Shown piece after piece: positions 46,226 through 54,978 of a DNA stretch of 64,000 nt. Positions within the stretch are counted from its first letter, which is position 1. Each line of letters starts with the position of its first letter. Below the pieces are notes generated by a model. That model was not told where the DNA came from, did not search any database, and saw nothing but the letters and a program-made list of their open reading frames with translations. The DNA comes from Nocardia aurantiaca (lineage in GTDB: Bacteria > Actinomycetota > Actinomycetes > Mycobacteriales > Mycobacteriaceae): assembly GCF_009708175.1 (NCBI RefSeq), contig NZ_WMBB01000005.1, positions 1-64,000 on the forward strand, in the 5' to 3' direction. The position numbers and the translations under genes are program-made.

Positions 46226-46861
46226 TCAGGGGCGGGTGGAAGTGCCCGGGTGGAAGTCGGGGGTTCCGGCCTGCTGGATGATGGCGGCGGCGAGACTTGC
46301 GTAGTTGGCGGCCATGTCGCGGGCGGGGAGAGGTTGGTTGTTTGTGAGCCACCAGGTGACGGTCTGCACGAACATGCTGCCCAACAGTGTGGCGACCAAG
46401 TTGTCCACGGGTGTGGGGAGGGGAAGATGGGTGGCCGTCATCCCGGTGACCGTGTCCTGAATCCGGGTGGCGAACCACCGGCTGCCCTTGGGGCCGAGCA
46501 GCGCACGATATAGATGCGTGAATTGGGCGACGTGCTCGAAGAACAGCTCGAGCCGCCGCAGTCGGTCGGTGTCGGAATCGCTGTCGCTGGCGTCGGTCAG
46601 GGCCGCGGCCGCCTCGTCGAAGATCTGCTCGACCAGCTGATACTTGTCGCGGTAGTTGCGGTAGAAGGCGGCGCGGCTCACCATGGCCCGCTCGGTGATC
46701 TGCCCGACGGTCACGCGTTCGAATCCGTGCTCCTCGATGAGATCGATCAGCGCCTCCCGCAACAGGATTCGGGTGCGTCGCACGCGAACGTTCTCCGGTG
46801 AGCGAGACAATTCATGCTCCTTGTCCGCTTCGAGACGACTCGGCGGGTTTGTGACTGTCAC
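46226..46861 (-). CDS. TetR family transcriptional regulator
   Basis: 211 residues from GTG 46861; the frame is open to 46930. Helix-turn-helix ILLREALIDLIEEHGFERVT, VGQITERAMVSRAAFYRNYR. The C-terminal domain ALLGPKGSRWFATRIQDTVT is of the TetR_C_7/AcrR-like kind. Divergent from the zinc-type reductase at 46941 and probably its repressor; the ATGTC-TCG-GACAT dyad lies between them. Confidence 0.88.
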   Translation of the reverse strand: MTVTNPPSRLEADKEHELSRSPENVRVRRTRILLREALIDLIEEHGFERVTVGQITERAMVSRAAFYRNYRDKYQLVEQIFDEAAAALTDASDSDSDTDRLRRLELFFEHVAQFTHLYRALLGPKGSRWFATRIQDTVTGMTATHLPLPTPVDNLVATLLGSMFVQTVTWWLTNNQPLPARDMAANYASLAAAIIQQAGTPDFHPGTSTRP

Positions 46862-46917
46862 CGCGCCGCCCCGGAAGCAAGCATTGATTGCGGACAGTAT
46901 GACCAAGAAGAGACAAC

Positions 46918-46930
46918 ATGTCTCGGACAT
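46918..46930. promoter_or_regulatory. Candidate TetR operator
   Basis: Perfect dyad ATGTC-TCG-GACAT in the divergent promoter, immediately before the AAGGAG of the reductase gene, so a bound repressor would block initiation or elongation. Confidence 0.5.
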
Positions 46931-46940
46931 AAGGAGTTCG

Positions 46941-47900
46941 TTGAACCACGCAACTTCACAACTGATGCGCGCCGCTGTATACGACCGCTACGGCGATCCG
47001 GAGGTGCTCTCGGTTCGCGATGTGCACCGCCCGCAGCCGGGTCCGCGGCAGGTGCAGGTGCGAGTGCGCGCGACTGCGGTGAATCCGGTGGACGCGAAGA
47101 TCCGTTCCGGTGCAATGAAACTCATGTCGGGACGCCGCTTCCCCAAGCGGACGGGCGGCGAGTTCTCGGGCGAGATCACCATGCTCGGCTCCGGCGTCAG
47201 CGACCTCGCCCCTGGAACGCAGGTCTGGGGCTTTCTCGGCGAGGTTTCCGGAAAAGCTGGGTCGGCGGCACAATACCTCGTCGCCGATGCCAGCTCGATC
47301 GGTCCAGCGCCGACCACGATCGATCCCGTAGCCGCCGCGGCACTGCCAACCGGCGGCGTGACCGCGCTGCTGGCCCTGCGGGATACGCTGAAAGTGACAC
47401 CCGGCCACCGGCTGCTTGTAGTCGGGGCCAGCGGTGGTGTGGGTAGCGCGGCCATTCAGCTCGGTGTCGCGTTCGGGGCGGAGGTGACCGCAGTTTCCAG
47501 TCCAGCCAACCACGATTTGTGCCAGCATTTGGGTGCCACCAAGGTTTTCGACTACGCCGACCCTGCCGCCGTCAGCGGCCGGTTCGACGCGATACTCGAT
47601 TGCCACGGCACAGCGCTGGCCACCTACCGCCGCCTGGTGCGCCGCGGCGGCAGAATGCTGAGCACCGATCCGAGCGGCATGAAATACGCCGTGCTCAGCA
47701 CCGTGCTGCCCGGACCACGGGTGCGGATGATCATGGCCAAATCCCGCCGCGCCGATCTCGTCGCACTCGCCGAATTCGTCGACTCCGGGCGACTTCAGCC
47801 CGTTATCGATGACGTCTACGCGCTCGACGACATCGCCAAGGCGCATCAGTTGGCCGAGACCGGGCATGCCCGTGGGAAGCGGCTCGTCACCATCGACTGA
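46941..47900 (+). CDS. NAD(P)-dependent alcohol dehydrogenase / quinone-oxidoreductase-like (MDR)
   Basis: 319 residues from TTG 46941, chosen for AAGGAG four bases upstream; ATG 46965 (MRAAVYDRYGDPEVL) is the alternative without such a site. Zinc-free MDR fold: VNPVDAKIRSGAMKLM, TGGEFSGEITMLGSGV, nucleotide site HRLLVVGASGGVGSAAIQLG and the end HQLAETGHARGKRLVTID. Typical NADPH-dependent quinone or enone reductase. Divergent TetR partner suggests induction by an electrophile. Confidence 0.88.
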   Translation: MNHATSQLMRAAVYDRYGDPEVLSVRDVHRPQPGPRQVQVRVRATAVNPVDAKIRSGAMKLMSGRRFPKRTGGEFSGEITMLGSGVSDLAPGTQVWGFLGEVSGKAGSAAQYLVADASSIGPAPTTIDPVAAAALPTGGVTALLALRDTLKVTPGHRLLVVGASGGVGSAAIQLGVAFGAEVTAVSSPANHDLCQHLGATKVFDYADPAAVSGRFDAILDCHGTALATYRRLVRRGGRMLSTDPSGMKYAVLSTVLPGPRVRMIMAKSRRADLVALAEFVDSGRLQPVIDDVYALDDIAKAHQLAETGHARGKRLVTID

Positions 47901-48044
47901 CCGGACCCGCCAACGGGTACGAGGCGATCTCCAGAGGACTCCTGTGTCTTGCTCGACTCGAGCGCGCAGTCGGCGGACGTGCCCCGATCCAGCGGTCGTG
48001 GGATTCCGGATCGGTGATCGCCGGTGGTCGATCCGTCGCTGGGG

Positions 48045-48270
48045 ATGTCGCGGTTGACGTGGTTGTCGACCGGCCCGGTGGAGGCTTCCGCGGCTGCGGC
48101 TGCGGTGAAGGCCGAGGTCGACAAGCTGGGGTTCCTGCGCGGGCTGGGCCGACACCCTGGACATCTCGGTGCTGCCCGCGGAGCGGCGGCGGTTCCTGGC
48201 CACGATGGGCCGCCGCCTGACCGGTCAAGCACTGGAACGGCGGGATCCCCAGCGGCGGTATCCGATCCTG
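48045..48270 (+). pseudogene. Tn3-family transposase N-terminal fragment (frameshifted)
   Basis: Two frames joined near 48150 give SRLTWLSTGPVEAS...VKAE, VDKLGFLRGLG, then TLDISVLPAERRRFLATMGR and RLTGQALERRDPQRRYPILL, a recognisable piece of the DUF4158/Tn3 transposase N-terminal half. Nothing else of the transposon is present. Confidence 0.65.
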
Positions 48271-48384
48271 CTTGTGCCACGCCTGAGAGCGTCCGGCCCG
48301 GTAGGTGCTTTCCAGGCGATGGCCGATGACGCCCTCGATGTCGTGCTCGGCGGCGACTTCCAGCATCCGCTGGACCGGGATGTC
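48271..48384 (-). pseudogene. ATP-dependent DNA ligase fragment
   Basis: Minus-strand frame DIPVQRMLEVAAEHDIEGVI, GHRLESTYRAGRSQAWHK resembles the EGVV-x-KRxxSxYxPGRRSxxWxK motif region (motifs IV-V) of ATP-dependent ligases, with the catalytic-core lysine context altered. It abuts the Tn3 fragment in opposite orientation. Confidence 0.55.
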
Positions 48385-48563
48385 CCGGTTAGGACAGCGG
48401 GACCGGGCCATGGGGCAGTCCCAGCCGTTCGAGGTGCTCACGGCGTTCCAGGTGGGTCACGAGTGGCCGCTGTACCGTCGGCGAACCGCTCCGATGACAA
48501 CACCGCCGGAGTGGACTGCCGCATGTCGGCGCACACAGAACTCAGGTGTCTTGTGTAGCTGTC

Positions 48564-48935
48564 TCAGGCGCGCAGGGCTTCCTCGACGCTGTGGTAGAGC
48601 GCGAGAAACTCTTCCAGACCGGTGATTTCGATCGGACGAACCACCGGCCGGTTGCTGTCGACGACGATACGCAAGGGCTGCTGCAGTTTTTCGGCACTGC
48701 GACTGACCTCGAGAAGAGCCGCGAGGCCATGGCCGCCCAGGAAACGCACGTCGGTCAGATCCAGGACACAGAACCCGCCGCGAGTGCGGGCCAGGCAGGT
48801 ACGCACTGCCTGCTCGAGCTGCGCGCGGGTAGCGATGTCGACCTCACCACGTACCGTCACGATCGCGACCTCGCCGGCCATCCGATGTTCGGCCACCAGC
48901 TCGGAAACCGCCGACTCATCATTTCGGTCAGTCAT
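48564..48935 (-). CDS. STAS-domain anti-sigma factor antagonist
   Basis: 123 residues from ATG 48935; AGGG lies eight bases upstream. STAS domain: EVAIVTVRGEVDIATRAQLE, GGFCVLDLTDVRFLGGHGLA (the site usually D-S, here G-G-H, so the phosphorylatable Ser may be absent), LLEVSRSAEKLQQPLRIVVD. Family members bind anti-sigma kinases in a partner-switching cascade; no partner gene is adjacent. Confidence 0.85.
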   Translation of the reverse strand: MTDRNDESAVSELVAEHRMAGEVAIVTVRGEVDIATRAQLEQAVRTCLARTRGGFCVLDLTDVRFLGGHGLAALLEVSRSAEKLQQPLRIVVDSNRPVVRPIEITGLEEFLALYHSVEEALRA

Positions 48936-49213
48936 AGACAAGACCCTAAACCTCGGCCATCAGCTGGCAGCACCGGCCCGGCCGGGCACGAATGGATCGT
49001 GCGACCCATCCCAGCGGCGCTGCCACACCTGCGCGCCGCAGTCGCGGGGCCAGCCCATATGCCGAATTCTGTTGGATTTTCGACGGATTCGACCAAACGA
49101 CAACTGACCCCGCGGGTCCGTGCCCGTGCCTTGTCCGGCAGGTAGCGTCAGGACGATGTGTCGAGACCGGCCTTGACGGGCTGCTCCGGCGACGACCCCA
49201 TCATCGACGCACC

Positions 49214-49240
49214 ATAGATTCCAATCCTGTCACCCCGACT
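49214..49240 (+). other. Degenerate tRNA 3' end (T-arm and acceptor remnant)
   Basis: ATAGATTCCAATCCTGT then CACCCCGACT looks like the 3' end of a tRNA (T-loop TTCCAAT, T-stem end CCTGT, acceptor CACCCCGA), but the 5' T-stem is mismatched and no matching GTCGGGGTG 5' acceptor half was found upstream. It could be a vestigial attachment site. A terminator follows at 49263. Confidence 0.35.
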
Positions 49241-49262
49241 GTGTGGATGAGACACAAGAAAA

Positions 49263-49291
49263 GGTCCTGACCATTTCATATGGTCAGGACC
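49263..49291 (+). terminator. Rho-independent-type terminator
   Basis: Arms GGTCCTGACCA (49263-49273) and TGGTCAGGACC (49281-49291) with a 7-base loop and a T-rich tail (ATTCTTCTATT). It stands 22 bases after the tRNA-like 3' end and has no other gene to serve. Confidence 0.8.
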
Positions 49292-49405
49292 ATTCTTCTA
49301 TTCGGGGAGGGCGAGAGTACACGTCATGATGCGATATGGCCGCGTGCCGAGAAGGACCACAACAGCGGGATCCCCCGGCGGTCGATTACTCGGCACCCAA
49401 CGTCC

Positions 49406-49510
49406 AACATCGCCGCATACCGCGCTGGCCGAAACGGCCTGGCACCGGGCATCGGAACATGAAGTGGCCGTGCCGATCTGAGGATGGCAGAACGTCCGCT
49501 ACCGCCGATT
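49406..49510 (+). repeat. Dispersed AYRADRTGQR-type repeat, copy C
   Basis: ACATCGCCGCATACCGCGCT, GGCCGAAACGGCCTGGCACC, GGGCATCGGAACATGAAGTGG-CCGTGCCGATCTGAGG in parts, then AGAACGTCCGCTACCGCCGA. Frame NIAAYRAGRNGLAP. The downstream half matches copy E closely. Confidence 0.7.
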
Positions 49511-49625
49511 TCAGTGTGGTTTGCAGAACTGCCGGTCGCGTAGGCTCACCACGCAAAGCTCACGTCTTCGGAGTGGACCGTAGGAAGCGCCGAAATATGA
49601 TTATCGCCGAATAGCCCTCGAACAT

Positions 49626-50537
49626 TCAGGCCACGTCGAAGTAGTGGCCCTCCTCCAGATCTTCGAGGAGACCGGGATGGGTGGGTTTCCAGCTCATAAC
49701 CTCCCGGGTGAGAGAGCTGTCGGTCGGATTGTCCGCGCCTGCGATGAAACTCAGGAAGCCGAAGTGCTCAGCGGCCTGGTCCGGCTCGATGGGGGCAGCG
49801 GGGAGCCCGAGGCGGCGGCCGATAGTCTCGGCGATCTCCCGGAACGGGATGCCTTCGTCGCCGACAGCATGCAGGCGAGTGCCCGCGGGTGCGGATTCGA
49901 CAGCCAGACGGAACAATTCGGCCGCATCCAGGGTATGGCAGGCAGGCCAGCGGTTCGCGCCGTCGCCAAGATACCCGGCCACGCCCGTGCGGCGCGCGAT
50001 GCCGATGAGGACATGGGCGAAGCCGTGGTGGTCGAGGTGACTGTGCACGATGGGCGGCAGCCGCACCATCGACGACCGGACACCCCGCCCGGCCAGTCCG
50101 ATGACAAGGTTCTCGGTCGCCACACGTGGCGAACTCTCCGCTGCCACATCGGTTTCCAGCCCGGGCCTGTTCAGGCCCAGAGAGGCCAGCAACAGCGTCC
50201 CGGAGGCAGCCGTGAATGGCTTGCCGCTGCCGGCCAACGCGTCCCCGATGGCCTCTGCGACGCGCAAATCCGTCGCCGCCGCGCCCGCGATATCGCCGGA
50301 GACCAGGGCCTCATGGTCATAGGCCAGGTGCACGACGCCGTCGGCGGCCGCGGCGGCCGTGGCCAGAAGCTCGAGATCGGTCAGGCTGCCGCGGACGACC
50401 TCGACACCGCGGGCTTGCAGCACAGCGGCGGCAGCGTCGGAACGGGCCAGACCGACGATCTGGTGACCGGCGGCCCGCAACGCGGGGACGACGGCGGATC
50501 CAAGATGACCGGACGCACCGGTGACGAATACACGCAT
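49626..50537 (-). CDS. Extended-SDR NAD(P)-dependent oxidoreductase/epimerase-like
   Basis: 303 residues from ATG 50537 (GGAG nine bases upstream); the frame continues upstream but MRVFVTGASGHLGSAVVPAL is the conserved start. Rossmann TGASGHLG, LARSDAAAAVLQARGVEVVR, VHLAYDHEAL, ASGTLLLASLGLNRPG, and C-terminal THPGLLEDLEEGHYF. Members of this atypical SDR group reduce or sense small carbonyl compounds. Divergent from the TetR gene, with two operators between. Confidence 0.88.
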   Translation of the reverse strand: MRVFVTGASGHLGSAVVPALRAAGHQIVGLARSDAAAAVLQARGVEVVRGSLTDLELLATAAAAADGVVHLAYDHEALVSGDIAGAAATDLRVAEAIGDALAGSGKPFTAASGTLLLASLGLNRPGLETDVAAESSPRVATENLVIGLAGRGVRSSMVRLPPIVHSHLDHHGFAHVLIGIARRTGVAGYLGDGANRWPACHTLDAAELFRLAVESAPAGTRLHAVGDEGIPFREIAETIGRRLGLPAAPIEPDQAAEHFGFLSFIAGADNPTDSSLTREVMSWKPTHPGLLEDLEEGHYFDVA

Positions 50538-50574
50538 GGGAATCACTCCGGGTAGAAGGGAAGATGAGTCGCTG

Positions 50575-50622
50575 ATGTCAGGTTCTGACATCAGGTTACG
50601 CCTTCATGTCAGCTCCTGTCAT
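50575..50622. promoter_or_regulatory. Two TetR operator dyads in the divergent promoter
   Basis: ATGTCAG-GTT-CTGACAT (50575-50591, perfect) and ATGTCAG-CTC-CTGTCAT (50606-50622, one mismatch), centres 31 bases apart, i.e. three helical turns. Position between the SDR and TetR genes suggests joint repression of both. Confidence 0.75.
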
Positions 50623-50643
50623 CACCTCGTGTAACATCGAGTC

Positions 50644-51231
50644 GTGAGCCGGTGGGAACCCAATGCGCGCGGCCGCCTGGAGACGGCGGCTCTGGAGCTG
50701 TTTCGTGAGAACGGGTTCGATAGCACCACGGTCACCGAGATTGCCGCCCGCGCCGGACTGACCGAGCGCACCTTCTTCCGCCACTTCGCCGATAAGCGCG
50801 AAGTGCTGTTCGGCGGCTCGCAGCTAGTGCGAGACCTGCTGATCTCCAAGGTCGGCGCGGCTCCCGCCCATGCCACGCCCTGGGCTGCGGTGGTGTACGC
50901 GCTCGAGGAGATCGCGGCCGAGGTCTTCGAACCGAGACGGCCGCTGGTGCTGCAACGGCAGGTCGTCGTTGATGCCAATCCCGAACTGCGGGAACGGGAA
51001 TTGATCAAGAGCGCCACCTTCGCCGCGGCCATCGCGGACGCACTGCGGGACCGAGGCGTGGCCGACACTGCGGCGGAGCTGGCCGGTCAGGCGGGAATAG
51101 CGGTGCTGCACACCGCCTTCGGGCGATGGACCCGCCAGGACGGCGACCGTGAACTGTCCCGGTTCATTGGCGAGACAGCAGACGAGATGCACACACTCAC
51201 CGCGCGGGAAAGCCCCACCGGACGTCGATAG
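50644..51231 (+). CDS. TetR family transcriptional regulator
   Basis: 195 residues from GTG 50644. Helix-turn-helix LETAALELFRENGFDSTTVT, EIAARAGLTERTFFRHFADK with FFRHF as in the MftR/AcrR group. C-terminal MftR-like ALEEIAAEVFEPRRPLVLQR. Probably autorepresses and represses the divergent SDR gene through the two dyads. Confidence 0.9.
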   Translation: MSRWEPNARGRLETAALELFRENGFDSTTVTEIAARAGLTERTFFRHFADKREVLFGGSQLVRDLLISKVGAAPAHATPWAAVVYALEEIAAEVFEPRRPLVLQRQVVVDANPELRERELIKSATFAAAIADALRDRGVADTAAELAGQAGIAVLHTAFGRWTRQDGDRELSRFIGETADEMHTLTARESPTGRR

Positions 51232-51646
51232 CGAGTGCGCCTCTGCGCACCCTCAGCGCCTGACACAGCTGAGCCGTTGCATGTCGGCTGGTGACGGGGC
51301 CGGCCACGACCAGATCCGGTGTCAGCGTCGCATGGGTATCCAGCGCCCGCTGAACTCGAGTGCGCGCTCATGCCGAATGTCGTGCATCCTGTTCCGTTGA
51401 TCTGGACAGCGCGGCAGACTGCGAGGGCCAGGATCCGTACGTGCTCCATGAGATAGGCAGGGTCACATACGCGGTGGATGTAGCGGCGTGATTCGACTGG
51501 ACTTGGGCTGGTCCGGATCTGGAGAGATTCCCGCAGCGAAGGGTGGGGCGATTGCGCAGTCCTCACCGTGCTCGCGCAGGCCACGGCCTGCGCCTGTGTC
51601 TCCCGACTCGGCCGCGAGATTTACGGTTGGGCGAGCTCCTTCGGCA
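51232..51646. other. Gene-free stretch between TetR and hydroxylase genes
   Basis: About 415 bases. No gene, hairpin or clear repeat copy; only GCGCGCTCATGCCGAATGTC near 51363 faintly recalls the left edge of the dispersed repeat. Confidence 0.4.
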
Positions 51647-52516
51647 CTACGTTCGCGTGGTGGTCCTCGGGTGTGCCGGAGCGGCGGGCGGGCCGAAGAC
51701 GGCGCGCAGCACCGTTTGTGTGCCCGGCGCCTGGCCGATGTCGGCCAGCATGGTGATGAATTCGTGGAAGTTCGTCTTGATGGGGTTGAAGGTTCCGATG
51801 TTCTTGGTCAGGCCGTAGGTGATGGGGCTGGTTTCGTGCGCGTAGCTGCCGAAGATGCGGTCCCAGATGATGAGGACGCCTCCGTAGTTCTTGTCCAGGT
51901 AGGGGTTGTTGGAGCCGTGGTGAACGCGGTGGTGGGAGGGGGTGTTGAAGACGTATTCGATCGGTGTGGGCAGGAAGCCGATGCGTTGTGTGTGCAAGGG
52001 CCACTGGAAGATTGTGCTGGCGAGCTGCCAGAACAGGATGATGAACGGTGGGACTCCGATCACGGCCGCGGGCACGAACGCCGCGTTGTGCAGGAAGGTG
52101 GCGAAGGGCATCAGGGCGGGCATTCGGAGTGCGGTGGACATGTTGAACTGCTCGCTGGAGTGATGCACGCTGTGGGCGGTCCAGAGGATGCGGACCCGGT
52201 GGTCGGCTCGGTGTCCCCAGTAGTAGCAGAAATCGGTGGCCACGAACGCGGTGATCCAGGTCCACCAGCGGTCGGCGGGCAGGTGAATCGGCGTCAACGC
52301 GGCGGCGACGAGGACGAACGAGAATGGGACGAGCAGGTTCTCCAGCGGGCCGGTTGCTTTGCTTGCGATGCCGATGACCAGGCTGTTCATGGTATCGGGG
52401 CCATGGAATCCGTTCTTGCGATCACTGCCCGCGATGTGACGCCAGGAAATCCATTCGGCGGTCACGAGGACAAGATATGCGGGTATCGCAATCGTGAAGA
52501 TACGAGCGTAATCCAC
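51647..52516 (-). CDS. Sterol desaturase/fatty acid hydroxylase superfamily membrane protein
   Basis: 289 residues from GTG 52516, with GAGGA upstream. Diiron histidine clusters of the family: FCYYWGHRADHRVRILWTAH (H-x-x-x-H), SVHHSSEQFN (HxxHH) and NTPSHHRVHHGSNNPYLDKN (HxxHH). About four membrane helices. It should use O2 and two irons to hydroxylate or desaturate a lipid or isoprenoid; the substrate is unknown. Confidence 0.92.
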   Translation of the reverse strand: MDYARIFTIAIPAYLVLVTAEWISWRHIAGSDRKNGFHGPDTMNSLVIGIASKATGPLENLLVPFSFVLVAAALTPIHLPADRWWTWITAFVATDFCYYWGHRADHRVRILWTAHSVHHSSEQFNMSTALRMPALMPFATFLHNAAFVPAAVIGVPPFIILFWQLASTIFQWPLHTQRIGFLPTPIEYVFNTPSHHRVHHGSNNPYLDKNYGGVLIIWDRIFGSYAHETSPITYGLTKNIGTFNPIKTNFHEFITMLADIGQAPGTQTVLRAVFGPPAAPAHPRTTTRT

Positions 52517-52659
52517 CGTTGGGGTCCTCGTCGGGTGTGTGTGGCGGGTGCTGCAGGAGATCGATTCTCGGACGCGCGGACCTCCCGCAGGGATTGTGCT
52601 GCGGGAGGTTTCGGTGACGGCGAAACGGCTCGGAATCCCAGTTCCAGCTGGGATTTCGA

Positions 52660-52908
52660 TTATCCGGACCCGATGCCCCAGCAGGGGCCCAGGCCGCATC
52701 GGAGGATGTTGTCGAGGTAGGCCGACCCGGTCGACGATCCTGTTGCCGACACCGTCGCGGGCGAGGTCGAGTTCCCAATCGGTGCGGCGGGCTGAAGGGT
52801 AATCGGTGCAGCAGCTACGGCGGCGCCTTTGGCTGCGGCCAGTCCGGCGAGAAGCGCTGCGGCGGCGAGTGATGCGCGAAGCATCGTTCGAGTGTCAAAT
52901 TTGGACAC
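52660..52908 (-). CDS. Small secreted protein of unknown function
   Basis: 82 residues from GTG 52908, with GGGGGA upstream. Signal peptide MSKFDTRTMLRASLAAAALL, then AGLAAAKGAAVAA|APITLQP. The mature part of about 50 residues is S/T/A-rich and ends YLDNILRCGLGPCWGIGSG with two cysteines. No family recognised. Confidence 0.65.
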   Translation of the reverse strand: MSKFDTRTMLRASLAAAALLAGLAAAKGAAVAAAPITLQPAAPIGNSTSPATVSATGSSTGSAYLDNILRCGLGPCWGIGSG

Positions 52909-53183
52909 GGTAGGTCCCCCAGCTAGGTAGGTGCAGAGGTTCCCGAGGCTATCGACTGTGAAGCACTTATGTTTCATATTGTGTGCCCCGATTTTTCGGG
53001 GCACTGTTCCGGCTGAAGGTCCCCCAAGACCTGAACGACCAGCGCGCGGACATGCGCATTCAGCGAACACACTGTTTGCGCGCTCACGGGGTGGCTCGGA
53101 CCGGCCGAGACGCGGCCGGCCGAACGCACGGAACTGCCGATTACACGACGTCTGGCCGAGGCCGATTCTTCTAAGGTTTGGTC

Positions 53184-53780
53184 ATGTCGTTTACACCGCT
53201 AGCCGCGTTGACCCCAGCCGCCTATCTGGCAGACGACCCAATCATCGAGGTCGACCATCCGGAGGTTCGTGCGCTCGGGGCCCAGATTCGGTCGAGATCC
53301 GACGGTGAGATCGATTGTGCCCGGAGGTCATTCGAATGGGTACGGGACAACGTCGCACACTCCTACGATGTACGCGATCCTCATGTGACGCTGCGTGCGT
53401 CGGACGTTCTCGACCAGCGAGTGGGCCTCTGCTACGCGAAATCTCATCTGCTCGCCGCCATTCTGCGAGGCAACGGGATCCCCACCGCACTGTGCTACCA
53501 GCGGTTGACTCACGGTGATGGGCACGTTCTCCACGGTCTGGTTGCCGTGCATCTCGAGGGGGCCTGGCATCGGCAAGACCCCCGCGGCAACCGCGCCGAT
53601 GTTGCGGTGGAATTCTCGCTGGGCGAGGAACGGCTCGCATTCCCCGTCGACTCCCGGCGCGGCGAGATCGACTATCCAGAGCTTTACCGCACACCGGCAG
53701 AATCTGTCGTCGACGCGCTGTCGAATGCAACTGACATTCTCGCGATCTATGACCGGGGACTGCCGTCGCAGCTCGCTTGA
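53184..53780 (+). CDS. Transglutaminase-like (cysteine protease fold) protein
   Basis: 198 residues from ATG 53184 (AAGG upstream). The catalytic triad of the TGc domain is visible: Cys in DQRVGLCYAKSHLLAAILRG, His in GHVLHGLVAVHLEGAWHRQD and Asp in RQDPRG. Microbial members are peptidases or unknown hydrolases and are usually cytoplasmic when, as here, there is no signal peptide. Monocistronic. Confidence 0.85.
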   Translation: MSFTPLAALTPAAYLADDPIIEVDHPEVRALGAQIRSRSDGEIDCARRSFEWVRDNVAHSYDVRDPHVTLRASDVLDQRVGLCYAKSHLLAAILRGNGIPTALCYQRLTHGDGHVLHGLVAVHLEGAWHRQDPRGNRADVAVEFSLGEERLAFPVDSRRGEIDYPELYRTPAESVVDALSNATDILAIYDRGLPSQLA

Positions 53781-53827
53781 TCTGGTGCGTTCACTGGGGG
53801 GATGTCCGCTACTGGCACCCCTCTATG

Positions 53828-54844
53828 TCAAGACGTCGGTGTAGGTGCGGAGCTAGCCTTGTTGGTGGGTCCGGGATGTGGCTTGTCCGAAGGACCGGTG
53901 CGCGGGTTGGAGCCGGTCACGCTGGAGTCAGGAGTCGTCCCCGATTGCCCTCCCGGGCCTGCTAATTCGCGGCGCTGCTGATCGGCGAGCATCCGGGTGT
54001 AGATGGTGTTCGACAGGCGGCGTTTGAGGGCGCGCAGTGCTTCCATCGAGGTCTTCCCGCCCGCTCTGCGGGTGTCGTAGTAGACGCGGCCGGCGGTGTG
54101 GTTGCGTAGTTGGACGATCGCCATGATGTGCAGGGCCCGGTTGATCTTGCGGTTGCCGGCGCGGGAGAGCCGATGCCGTTGTTGGTCGCCGGAGGAGGCG
54201 TCCAGGGGTGCGGTGCCGTTCCAGGACGCGAACCGGTCCCGGGTGGCGAAGCGGCCGATGTCGCCGGTATCGGCCAGAAGCCGTGCCGCGCCGGAAGGCC
54301 CGATGCCGTGTAGATCCATCAGGGTCGACCCGCGTTCGAGGACCAGCGCCCGCAACTCTTTGTCGGCGGCCTTGGTCTTGCGGTCGATGGTTTCCAGATC
54401 CTCGATCAGCTCGGTGATCAGGCGCAGCCGGACTCGGGCGGCCGCGTCCCGCGGCAGGATCGAGGCGATGGCCTCGCGGGCTTGTCTGGCCGACAGGAAC
54501 TGTTTGGCGCCGCCGGGAACCAGCTCGAGTAGCCGGTGCAGCCGGCACAGGGTCTCGGTGCGGGCCCGGCCGAGTTCGTCGCGGCGGTCGGCGAGCATAC
54601 CCAGAGCGACCAGTTCCGGGTCGGCTTCGACGCGACGCAGGTTCGGTGCGTGCAGGGCGGCCAGGGCGACCGAGTGGGCGTCGACGGGATCGGTTTTGCG
54701 GCCGTTGCCGGTGGCGAAGACCCGGACCTGGGCCGACAGTTTCGCGGGCACGTCGATCACGGTCTCGCCGTCGTGGACCAGCCGGTGCGCCAGGTGGCGT
54801 CCGATGCCGTTGCAGCCCTCGATGGCCCAGACCCGATCGGTGAA
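53828..54844 (-). pseudogene. IS110-family transposase, 5'-truncated
   Basis: In-frame from 54844 to 53828: DRVWAIEGCNGIGRHLAHRL, VIDVPAKLSAQVRVFATGNG and RKTDPVDAHSVALAALHAPN (RuvC-like acidic residues), then the C-terminal Transposase_20 part STLMDLHGIGPSGAARLLAD and WNGTAPLDASSGDQQRHRLS, with the serine region. The first 50-60 residues with the leading Asp are missing; a stop codon and unrelated DNA begin at 54845. Inactive as it stands. Confidence 0.85.
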
Positions 54845-54906
54845 CTACTCTCCCGCAGAAAGCATTTCGTTGCATCCGGCGGTGTCGGTGGCATACCGGC
54901 CGCCGG

Positions 54907-54975
54907 TCACTCGGCGAAGAAGGTGCCGTTCGGAATCAGGAAGTTCTGTCCCGCAAGGATTCCGGTAGAGGCCAT
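54907..54975 (-). pseudogene. atpF start fragment (22 codons)
   Basis: ATG 54975: MASTGILAGQNFLIPNGTFF then A-E-stop. NFLIPNGTFF is the conserved N-terminal membrane-entry motif of mycobacterial-type ATP synthase subunit b. The frame ends in foreign DNA after the second Phe. It begins 4 bases after the stop of the atpE fragment, the natural atpE-atpF order. Confidence 0.75.
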
Positions 54976-54978
54976 GGC

